A stretch of 6,306 nucleotides of DNA from Candidatus Tectimicrobiota bacterium. GTDB lineage: Bacteria; UBA8248. Under the pieces are notes generated by a model that was not told where the DNA came from, made no database searches, and saw only the letters and a program-made list of their open reading frames with translations. Location of the stretch: contig JACPCT010000143.1 of the NCBI GenBank assembly GCA_016184445.1, forward strand, positions 1-6,306. Reading direction: 5' to 3'. Below are positions 1-6,191 of the stretch, in pieces; position 1 is the first letter of the stretch; each line of letters opens with the position of its first letter. The translations under genes were made by a program, and so were the position numbers.

Positions 1-1085
1 AGGAGCACCCCTTCGAGCGCCCCGTCCTTGGCCAGCTTGAGAGGGACGCGCCAGCCGTCCGCCATGGCCAGCACGGCCTCTTTGAGGGGGCGATCCGCAC
101 GCACGCGCACGTGGACGGTCGAACCCAGGTAGGTGCGGATGTGCCCCCCCTCTTCGCCCCGGCTGGCCTTGAGCCCCGTGTACTCGGGCGGGAAGTACAC
201 CACCTCGATGCCCGCCACCTCGGGCGGCTGGACCACCTTCACCTCGACCGGGACCGAGCGGAACCGCCCCGCCCAGGCGGTCACCCGCACGTCGTGCTCC
301 CCTCCCGCCCAGTTGGCGCGGAAGCGGTCCTCGCCAGCCTTTTCCATCGCCAGGCGGCCGGCCGGGGCATCGCCGCCCCCCGCCGCCGGGGCGATCTCCA
401 GCGTCACCCTGTCCGGCTTGCGGCCCTCGGTCCGGACCTCGAAGGCGACCGGAGAGCCGGGCAGCACGCGCTCGGCGCTCGCGGTGAGAAAGACGTGCGT
501 GATCCGCGAGGGCATGAGGTCGAAGGCGTTGACCAGCAGGTAGCCCGCCCTCGGGTAGAGGCCGGGCCACAGCAGCGCGCAGGCCAGCACGGCCGCCCCC
601 AGCCAGCGCGCGAGGCGGGCCATCTCCCGGGGAGCGGCGTAGGAGACAAAGGAATCGGGCTGAAGACCCTGGACCTGCGCACCCGTCTCCTCGACGAGGG
701 CGTCGATGAGCTCGGGCGAAGTCGGGTCGTCCGGCCCCAGCCTCCCCTTGCGCGGGAAAAGCTGGAGGGAGCTGATGAGGTTGCTGCCCAGATCCGGCCG
801 CTCGCCCTCGATCTCCAGGGCGAGGCTCTCCCGCCCCAGCCCCCGGCGCAGATGGAGGAAGGGCCACGCGAGCCCTCCCCCCAGCAGGGCGAGGCTCAGG
901 ACCAGGTAGGCTACCGCCGCGTAGCCGAACAGGGGCTGGAGCGCCACCGCCGCGGGCGCGAGCAGCAAGACCCCCAGCAGCGCCAGCGCCGCGATCAGGG
1001 CCGCCTCCAGGCGGCGGACCTTCAGGCGCCCATCGAGCACCCGCCCCAGGAAATCCAATATCTTCTGGTATGAGGATTCCGCCAT
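1..1085 (-). CDS. DUF4175-like membrane protein, N-terminal part (cut by window edge)
   Basis: The minus strand is open from an ATG at 1085 to the left edge, giving 361 residues with no stop. The N-terminus MAESSYQKILDFLGRV is followed by two hydrophobic segments (about 27-49 and 52-76), a soluble stretch 80-155 containing LALEIEGERPDLGSNLISSL, a third membrane segment (about 159-176), and then a beta-rich extracytoplasmic region with the motif VVYFPPEYTGL at about 295-305. Three N-terminal helices, a 'LALxIExxxPxLGxxLISALQL'-type block and a 'YPPEYTGL' motif are what I know from large DUF4175-type proteins found beside VWA and DUF4159 genes; full-length members run to many hundreds of residues. 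A GAGG ribosome site lies 5 bases before the ATG. It is the last visible gene of the cluster. The family assignment is from memory of motifs, and the role is unknown, probably in the cell envelope. The opposite strand also carries a long open frame here, but without any recognisable protein. Confidence 0.8.
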   Translation of the reverse strand, partial: MAESSYQKILDFLGRVLDGRLKVRRLEAALIAALALLGVLLLAPAAVALQPLFGYAAVAYLVLSLALLGGGLAWPFLHLRRGLGRESLALEIEGERPDLGSNLISSLQLFPRKGRLGPDDPTSPELIDALVEETGAQVQGLQPDSFVSYAAPREMARLARWLGAAVLACALLWPGLYPRAGYLLVNAFDLMPSRITHVFLTASAERVLPGSPVAFEVRTEGRKPDRVTLEIAPAAGGGDAPAGRLAMEKAGEDRFRANWAGGEHDVRVTAWAGRFRSVPVEVKVVQPPEVAGIEVVYFPPEYTGLKASRGEEGGHIRTYLGSTVHVRVRADRPLKEAVLAMADGWRVPLKLAKDGALEGVL

Positions 1086-1090
1086 CTGAG

Positions 1091-1095
1091 CCTCA
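1091..1095 (-). promoter_or_regulatory. Ribosome binding site of the DUF4175-like gene
   Basis: TGAGG lies 5 bases before the ATG at 1085. It fixes this start, because the 54-base gap between this gene and the stop of the upstream MBL gene holds no other good start. I see no terminator-like hairpin in the gap, so read-through from the upstream genes is likely. Confidence 0.55.
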
Positions 1096-1139
1096 CCCGA
1101 CAACGGGGGGAAACCCGGGCCGAGGGACCACCCCTCGCC

Positions 1140-1795
1140 TCACTCGACTCCCTTGCGCCCCATCACCACGACCACCGTCGGCCTGGGGAGATTCTCCCGG
1201 CTGACGACCAATGGGCCCTGCTCGACCCGGCGGACTTCCCGGGAGCCCGCCAGGAAACGGCGCAGGCGCTCGTCATCGTCCCAGTAGTGCATGGGGATGG
1301 CGATGTGGGGCTGGAGCTGGCGCACGATCTCGAGGGCGACCCCTTGGTGCGCACCTCGAAGGTGCGCTGGGTCACGGGCACATTGTAAATCAAAACGTCC
1401 CCCACGGTCCTGCGCACCTCCGCCCACTCCATCCCCTCATCCCGCAGGCCCCGGATGACCAGGGGGCTGCCCTGGAGGACCCAGACCGAGTTGTGGTGGG
1501 GATGCTCCCTCCCGATGGTGACGGCGTGGGGGTTGACCTGGGGGATGGGCAGGCCGATCCCATGCCCGAAGGGGTCGGTGAAAATCCGCGTTCCCCCCGG
1601 CGAGGTGACTTGGAAGGCCGAGTGGCCGAACCATTGGATGGAGAAGGACCGGGCCTTCTTCTCGCCCCCGGCGGTGAAGGCCACCAGGCGGGCCCCGTGA
1701 TCCCGCCGCACCACCTCGGGGGCGCAGCGCGCCTCGGCCTGTCCCGGGAGGAGCCACCCCCCCGCCAGGAAGAGGCAACCCAGCAGCCGCGCCAT
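1140..1795 (-). pseudogene. Exported MBL-fold (UlaG/YcjZ-like group) protein, broken by an internal deletion and frame change
   Basis: An ATG at 1795, 5 bases after the VWA stop, opens a protein with a Sec signal peptide (MARLLGCLFLAGGWLLPGQA, residues 1-20). It continues with MBL landmarks: WFGHSAF (55-61), FTDPF (72-76), the degenerate metal motif REHPHHN (96-102; family usual HEHxDHN), GSPLVIRGL (109-117) and VGDVLIYNVPV (131-141). After about residue 148 (near 1352) this frame becomes nonsense. The family continues in another frame: GVALEIVRQLQPHIAIPMHYW and the C-terminal PTVVVVMG, to TGA at 1140-1142. Against the intact paralogue at 4942-5705, about 45 residues are missing at the join. 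They include the segment that carries the IAHxG(D/N) metal-ligand motif. The join lies on a perfect palindrome (1349-1367). As written, the gene cannot give a normal MBL fold. Either it has decayed, or the sequence is collapsed at the hairpin. Confidence 0.75.
1349..1367. repeat. Perfect 8-bp inverted repeat with 3-base loop at the MBL deletion junction
   Basis: GCGCACCT and AGGTGCGC flank the loop CGA. The left arm also sits inside a 10-bp self-palindrome, GGTGCGCACC (1346-1355), and GGTGCGC occurs again as a direct repeat at 1346-1352 and 1361-1367. The repeat coincides with the point where the reading frame and about 45 expected residues of the MBL protein are lost. This suggests hairpin- or short-repeat-mediated deletion, or an assembly/polymerase artefact. 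Confidence 0.7.
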
Positions 1796-1800
1796 CGTTC

Positions 1801-4137
1801 TCACGCCAGCCCCCACAGCCGCCTCAGCGTCCACTCGCAGGCGGGCAGCAGGATCAGCACGAACCCCACCCAGGGGATGCTCCACAGGCGCACGTCGCGG
1901 ACCTCGAGGATCTTCGAGGGAACCTTCCCCTGGAGGGCATCGAGGACGCCCTTCTCCAGCTTCTGGGGGTCTTCGCCCGCCGCCCGCAGGAACACCCCGC
2001 CCGTCTTCGCCGAAAGGCCCTGGAGGCGGTCCCAGCGGGGGCTGACGTCGGTCCACTCCGCCCCGCCCGCGCCTCCGCCCACGCTCAGCGTCCGAACGGC
2101 CTGGCCCAGATGCCGCTGCCCCAGCATGGCGGCCACCTCGGCCCGGTAGCTGCCCCGTCCGCTGGGGCGGAAGCGCGCCTCGAACTCCCCCGTGTCCGCC
2201 CGGAACTCCGCAGCGAGGGTCTGGACGTTCCCGTAGAGATCCCGCAGGGACACCCGCACGGCGGCGCCATGGGCGGGCCGGTAGTCGTCGTCCAGCACCT
2301 GGATCCGGGCGACGTAGAAGCCTTCCTTGCCCGGCTCGGCGTCCGGGAGGATCTGGACCTGGGAGCTGGTCGGGTCGCCCGAGAGCCAGCGGGTCATCTG
2401 GGCGACGAGCTGGGTGTAGAGCTGGTTGCTCTTCTCGGCCGCCACCATCCCGAAGCTCCACCGCCAGGTGTCATCGCTGAGCACCGAGAGAATCCTCCCC
2501 TCGCCCAGGCGCCGCGCCCCGATGAGGGCGGCGCCGCCCCCCTCCCCCCCGGCGGCGAGGAGCGTCTGGCCCTCCTCGCTGCGGGCGGTGAGGTTCAGCC
2601 GCCGCAGGGGGGGGAAGCTCGCCCACATCCGGGCGTTGGTCTCGGGGTCCGGGGAGAGGCGGGTGACGGGGTGGCGCGCGCCCGAGTCGGTCAGCTGGCC
2701 CGCCGCCCGGGCGGCGGCGACGTAATCGCTGGCCGGGGAGATGCGGACGGGCAGGAGTTCCTCGATGGGCGAGCGCGCGTAGCCGCCCGCGCCGAAGGAG
2801 GCGCGCCCGCCGAAGATCCAGAAGGCCCCTCCCTTCCGCACGTAGTCCTTGACGCGCTCGAGGTAGTAGTTGCTGAAATACTCCTGGGCCGAGAAGTTGT
2901 CGAAGACGACGATCTCGAAGTTCTTGAGCTCCTCGAGGAACAGCCGGTCCACCGGGAAGGGGACGAGGCTCAGCTCCTGGGTGGGGACGCCGGGATCGTC
3001 CTCCGAGGTGCGCAGGAAGACGAAGGAGACCAGGTCGATGGCAGGATCGCGCTTCAGGGCCGCGCGCAGGAAGCTGTAGTTCCAGGAGGGCGCGCCGGAG
3101 ATGGTCAGGATGCGGATCTTGTCCCGACGCACCTCGAGAGGAATCTCCACCCGGTTGTTCGATTCCACCAGCTCGCCGCGCTGGACCGGCGTCTCCACCG
3201 AGAGGAGGAGGCTTCCCACCTCGTTCGGGGTGAAGCGGAATTCGATCTTCTGCGCGGCCGGATCGCCCCGGACGTCCACGGTCTGGGTCCGCACCACGCG
3301 GCCCTCCCGGGTGAGCGCCACCGGCAGCCTCAGCCCCGAGTAGCCCCGCACGGAGAGGGTCACCTCAAGCTGCACCTCCTTGTCCTGGAAGGCGATGCGC
3401 GGGGCCCGAACCTCGTGGAGGGAGATGTCGCGGAAGCCCACGGGGTCTCCAAAGCCGACGGAGACGACGGGGGGGAAGGAACCGGCGTCCTCGGGGGGCC
3501 ATGCGCTCCCGGTCGTGTCCCCTCCGTCCGAGAGGAGGAGGATCCCCGCGGGACGATCCTCGCGGAAGACGGACGCCCCCCTGCTCCCCCTTGCGGCGGG
3601 GCTCCCCGGTTCCCGCGAGGCGGAGCGGATGGAGCGCAACGGGTCGCTCGCCAGGCCATTCGCCGCCAGTGCCCGCAGGGCCTCCCGCGAGAGAGGCGTG
3701 GCCGACGCGCCGAACCCCATGAGATGGACGTCGTAGGACTGGAAGAGCCGGTCCAGCAGCCCCTGCGGGGCGCTGCCCTCCCCTTCCCGCGTCCGCGCGG
3801 GGGCCTTTCCGAGAAGGAACTCGACCGCTTGGGCGAGGCGCGTCCCGCCCCCGGCCCCGTCCTTCACGCCCATGCTCCCCGATCCGTCCACCAGGACGAG
3901 GAGCTTCGGCGGGAGGCTGCGCTCGCTCCGCTGGATGAGGGTGGGGCCCGACAGGAAGAAGACGAGCAGGGCGTAGAGCAGGCCGCGGAGGGCGGTGAGG
4001 ACGTTCGCCCGCCGCGCCGAGAGCCGCTCGAGCAACAGGCGCCGCCGCCGCCGGAGGGACTCGGCGAGAAGGAGGGCCGCCGGCACGAGCACCCACCAGG
4101 GCGCCCCTCCCGGCCAATGGAGACTGCTCCAGTCCAT
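1801..4137 (-). CDS. VWA-domain / GATase1-like membrane protein
   Basis: The protein has 778 residues from the ATG at 4137, chosen because it follows the DUF4159 stop by 5 bases; the frame is open further upstream, but the extra 68 residues (PPEP..., RSSGRG...) look non-coding. Order: membrane helices at about 12-27 and 46-68; a VWA domain with a complete MIDAS start (LVLVDGSGSMG, D84-S86-S88) and LLSDGGD at 201-207; an Ig/CARDB-like beta region (about 238-336); a GATase1-like Rossmann domain (about 340-465, ILTISGAPSWNYSFLR ... KGGAFWIFGGRASFGAGGY); a beta-rich region (about 595-690); and a last helix (about 752-773). Such proteins span the membrane with the large middle part outside. The only cysteine I see is C767, in the last helix, so the GATase-like domain has no catalytic Cys and should bind rather than catalyse. 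The VWA domain should bind a divalent metal and a protein partner. It sits between DUF4159 and MBL genes, as in MoxR/BatA-type clusters. The exact function is unknown. Confidence 0.9.
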   Translation of the reverse strand: MDWSSLHWPGGAPWWVLVPAALLLAESLRRRRRLLLERLSARRANVLTALRGLLYALLVFFLSGPTLIQRSERSLPPKLLVLVDGSGSMGVKDGAGGGTRLAQAVEFLLGKAPARTREGEGSAPQGLLDRLFQSYDVHLMGFGASATPLSREALRALAANGLASDPLRSIRSASREPGSPAARGSRGASVFREDRPAGILLLSDGGDTTGSAWPPEDAGSFPPVVSVGFGDPVGFRDISLHEVRAPRIAFQDKEVQLEVTLSVRGYSGLRLPVALTREGRVVRTQTVDVRGDPAAQKIEFRFTPNEVGSLLLSVETPVQRGELVESNNRVEIPLEVRRDKIRILTISGAPSWNYSFLRAALKRDPAIDLVSFVFLRTSEDDPGVPTQELSLVPFPVDRLFLEELKNFEIVVFDNFSAQEYFSNYYLERVKDYVRKGGAFWIFGGRASFGAGGYARSPIEELLPVRISPASDYVAAARAAGQLTDSGARHPVTRLSPDPETNARMWASFPPLRRLNLTARSEEGQTLLAAGGEGGGAALIGARRLGEGRILSVLSDDTWRWSFGMVAAEKSNQLYTQLVAQMTRWLSGDPTSSQVQILPDAEPGKEGFYVARIQVLDDDYRPAHGAAVRVSLRDLYGNVQTLAAEFRADTGEFEARFRPSGRGSYRAEVAAMLGQRHLGQAVRTLSVGGGAGGAEWTDVSPRWDRLQGLSAKTGGVFLRAAGEDPQKLEKGVLDALQGKVPSKILEVRDVRLWSIPWVGFVLILLPACEWTLRRLWGLA

Positions 4138-4142
4138 CGGCG

Positions 4143-4958
4143 CTAGCTCTGGTTCAGGCGGCGCTGGATGAAGGGATGGTGGATCAGGTCCTGCTTGTAA
4201 TTGCCCGTCATCGCGTAGAGGGCGATGTTGACCCCCAGCTGGAAGGCGCTGCGGCGCTGGGGCTCGCCGCCCGGCGTGCACTCCTCCACCCATCCCCCGT
4301 CCGGACGAACGGCCCAGGCGCCACCCAGGTCGTTCCGGCAAAACACGACCGGGGTGAAGATGCCCATCTGCACGCCCTCGATCTCCTGGCTGACCGCCTG
4401 GCGGCCCCCGACCGAGCGGATGAGGTAGTAGCTCCGGAAGACCGGATGCTCCCTGGAGAGGGGCTCCAGCGGCTGGCGGGGGAAGAGGCGCTCGATGAGG
4501 GAGCGGACCACCCGCCCGAAGCCATCCTCGTTCGACCCCAACCCGTCATCCACGAGGAGAAAGCCGCCGTAAGTCAGGTGGCGCCGCAGCCGCTCGATCT
4601 CGGGCGCGGAGGGCATCTCGAACTCGTACCGGCCCGAGAGGTAGAGGAAGGGATGCTCAAAGATCTGGTCCGAGGAGAGGTCGACCGTCTGGGCCTCCGA
4701 GGCGGGCTCGATGCTGGTGCGCTTGCGGACCTCGTCCAGCATGGAGGAGAGGGCGGTGGGATACTCCTGCCATCTCCCCCCCGCGTAGCGGATGTGGCCC
4801 GGCGCCAGCTCGGGCGGAAGCGCCCCGGCGGGCTCATCCGGCGCCGCGCGCTGTGCCCACGACCGCCAGGGCGCGCCTATGACGCTGCCCGCAGCGAGAC
4901 CCGCCGTCCAGCGCAGGAAGGCCCGCCGGCCCAGGGCAGGCTCAGGGAATCTCTTCAC
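4143..4958 (-). CDS. Tat-exported DUF4159 protein
   Basis: The protein has 271 residues from a GTG at 4958, which lies inside the end of the upstream MBL gene (17-base overlap, different frame), so translation is probably coupled. The N-terminus carries a twin-arginine signal, GRRAFLRWTAGLAAGSVIGA (residues 10-29), with likely cleavage after SWA (about 33-35). The mature part matches DUF4159 in order: IRYAGGRWQEYP (56-67), FEHPFLYLSGRYEF (100-113), LRRHLTYGGFLLVDDG (124-139), HPVFRSYY (171-178), a VEGVQMGIF-like strand (194-201), VVFCRNDLGGAW (204-215) and a C-terminal LGVNIALYAMTGN (241-253). DUF4159 is known as a GATase1-like alpha/beta domain without established activity, usually next to VWA and MoxR genes; the sequence fits that. 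Its length is normal for a stand-alone DUF4159 protein. It acts outside the cytoplasmic membrane, where it could meet the VWA/GATase-like protein encoded just downstream (inference). Confidence 0.9.
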   Translation of the reverse strand: MKRFPEPALGRRAFLRWTAGLAAGSVIGAPWRSWAQRAAPDEPAGALPPELAPGHIRYAGGRWQEYPTALSSMLDEVRKRTSIEPASEAQTVDLSSDQIFEHPFLYLSGRYEFEMPSAPEIERLRRHLTYGGFLLVDDGLGSNEDGFGRVVRSLIERLFPRQPLEPLSREHPVFRSYYLIRSVGGRQAVSQEIEGVQMGIFTPVVFCRNDLGGAWAVRPDGGWVEECTPGGEPQRRSAFQLGVNIALYAMTGNYKQDLIHHPFIQRRLNQS

Positions 4959-5705
4959 TGGGCATCACCATGTAGACGGTGGGCTGGGGCATGCGGCGCA
5001 GCGAAAGCTCGATCTCGTTGGAGGGCGCGCGGACCACCTGGGCGATCCCCTCGACCCGGAGCGCGGCGGCGAACTGGACGGGCAGCTCGGGCCCGAAGTA
5101 GTGCATCGGGATGACGATGTTCGGGCCCACGCGCTTCACCACCTGGGCCGCGATCTCATGCGGCACGTTGCCCATCCCGTCGATGGGGAGGAGGAGGACG
5201 TGGACCTTCCCCAGGGCGGCGAACTGCTGGGGCGAGGGCCCGAAGCGCATGTTGCCGAAGTGGGCGATGCAGAGGCCCTCCGCCTGGAAGACGAAAAGGG
5301 TGTTCACCACCGAGCCGCCCCCGTCGGGCACTTGGGCGAAGTTCGTGACCCGCACCCCCTTGAAGACCCGGTCCAGGACCACCGGCCCCCCGGCCCGGTT
5401 CAAGCCGTAGAGGATCTCCGTCTTCCCTTCGTAAGGCCCCGTCTGCGAGTGCGTCATGTGGAAGTTGCTGACCGTCACCGCGCCCGGCACGGGCACGACG
5501 GGCGGGTTCGCGTAGGGGTCGGTCAGGATCCGGCCCCCGTCCGGGCCGCTGATGAGGAAGCTCGAGTGGGCGACGTAGCGTAGCTTGACGGGACGGGTCT
5601 CCGAGGCCCGGGCCTGCTCCAGGGAGAAGCATCCGCGGCGAGGGGAAAGAGCGCCAAGAGAGAAGCGGCAAGAAGAAAAAGCGCGCTCGGCAGGCGCGAG
5701 GAGAC
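4942..5705 (-). CDS. Exported MBL-fold protein with missing metal ligands; N-terminus in a shifted frame
   Basis: The MBL body is in one frame from about 5628 to TGA at 4942-4944: LRYVAHSSFLI, GGRILTDPY, TVSNFHMTHSQTG, VRVTNFAQV, VVNTLFVFQAEGLCIAHFGN, VHVLLLPIDG, VIPMHYFGPE and the C-terminal PTVYMVMP shared with the broken paralogue at 1140-1795. This resembles the UlaG-like single-domain branch. The usual HxHxDH motif reads NFHMTH and the usual HxGD reads HFGN, so both aspartate ligands and the first histidine are absent while H (PMHY) remains: probably a pseudo-enzyme. In the body's own frame the sequence upstream of about 5628 looks non-coding. A neighbouring frame over 5702-5628 encodes a good Sec signal peptide, LPSALFLLAASLLALFPLAADA. 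Joining the two needs a one-base shift near 5628. The start is unresolved: a GTG at 5734 would need a second shift in the C7 run at 5706-5712; a TTG at 5865 or ATG at 5817 would keep the body's frame but give no signal peptide. It is the first gene of the cluster. Confidence 0.75.
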
Positions 5706-5815
5706 GCCCCCCCGGAGAAGGGAAGCTTCCCCACCGGCCCTTCTTATCGTGTTCGGGAAACGCGGTGGCTGCCGCACGGCAACCCCCAGAAATGGGCGGC
5801 GCGAAACCGGCATCC

Positions 5816-5844
5816 ATTCTACCCCGGGGGGCGAAAAATAAGAA
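5816..5844 (-). promoter_or_regulatory. Possible sigma-70-type promoter for the leftward cluster
   Basis: On the minus strand, TAGAAT (5821-5816, 5 of 6 to TATAAT) follows TTCTTA (5844-5839, 3 of 6 to TTGACA) with a 17-base spacer, in the most A/T-rich part of the region. A transcript starting near 5808 would lead into the MBL gene, which argues against the TTG at 5865 as its start. The -35 match is weak and the spacer contains runs of C and G, so this is only a candidate. Confidence 0.3.
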
Positions 5845-6022
5845 ATCGGGCTCCACTTTTTCCAAACAACCTTTCCCCCCCTTTCGTTCCCGAAAAACCC
5901 GCTCCCGGCGGCCTTCCCCGACCTATTGCTCCCCTTTCCGGGCTGGCCACAGCCCCCCGTCAGGAGAACCACCACGGCCATGCCGGTCACGGTCAGGGCG
6001 CTTGGAGGAGGCCGGCCCCCGA

Positions 6023-6054
6023 GGAGGACCGCCTCCCAGCGGAGGCGGCCCTCC
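6023..6054. repeat. Strong hairpin: 8-bp stem plus 5-bp outer stem
   Basis: CCGCCTCC (6029-6036) and GGAGGCGG (6041-6048) pair perfectly around the loop CAGC. After one A/C mismatch the outer arms GGAGG (6023-6027) and CCTCC (6050-6054) pair too. There is no T-tract on either strand, so it is not a standard intrinsic terminator. It lies between two divergent gene starts, so it could be an operator, a transcript 5' structure, or nothing. Confidence 0.45.
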
Positions 6055-6134
6055 CCACGAGGGGATCGACCAAACCCAATCTAGCGCAGAATGGTTTCAG
6101 GGGTGTTACAGCCCATGCGAAGACATCGCCCTCC

Positions 6135-6162
6135 TTGGTTGAATCAGCACGGCGCATATCCT
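6135..6162 (+). promoter_or_regulatory. Possible sigma-70-type promoter for the rightward gene
   Basis: TTGGTT (6135-6140) and TATCCT (6157-6162) are 16 bases apart and end 29 bases before the ATG at 6192. Each box matches the consensus only partly (3 and 4 of 6). Position and spacing are the main support. Confidence 0.25.
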
Positions 6163-6191
6163 GATGCGGTTCCCCCATCCCGGAGAGCGTC

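Larger units (their letters stand above)
5735..6191. other. Divergent non-coding region
   Basis: This stretch separates the leftward cluster from the rightward partial gene. Short open frames exist on both strands, but none has a good start signal together with a recognisable protein. The part around 5830-5890 is richer in A/T than its surroundings and holds a promoter-like pair. The middle has a strong hairpin (6023-6054). I see no tRNA, CRISPR array, insertion sequence or attachment site. Confidence 0.5.

Noticed and set aside
111..1073. Rightward open frame of 320 codons at the left edge
   Set aside because: It is antisense to the DUF4175-like gene. Its product is rich in R, Q, P, H and G without structure, and it has no convincing ribosome site.
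2110..4146. Long rightward open frame (678 codons) antisense to the VWA gene
   Set aside because: Its product is rich in G, R, E, P and A with no recognisable domain or membrane segment, whereas the minus strand encodes clear VWA and GATase-like motifs. GC-rich genes often lack stops on the opposite strand.
4138..4341. Upstream extension of the VWA gene by 68 codons to 4341
   Set aside because: The extension overlaps the DUF4159 coding sequence and reads as low-complexity P/G/R sequence. The ATG at 4137 sits 5 bases after the DUF4159 stop and starts directly before the first membrane helix.
4176..5114. Rightward open frame of 312 codons over DUF4159 and MBL 1
   Set aside because: It is antisense to two genes with clear family motifs, and its product looks like low-complexity shadow sequence.
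5750..5990. Possible small lipoprotein starting MTGMAVVVLLTGGC on the minus strand
   Set aside because: It has a short hydrophobic run and a Cys, but the lipobox is poor, there is no positive n-region and no ribosome site, and the downstream residues look random. It runs in the same frame as the signal peptide near 5700, which is probably chance.
6106..6126. Seven-codon minus-strand ORF (MSSHGL) behind an AAGGAGG motif
   Set aside because: The Shine-Dalgarno-like motif is only 3 bases from the ATG. The peptide has no run of regulatory codons and no attenuator structure follows directly, so I do not call it a leader peptide.
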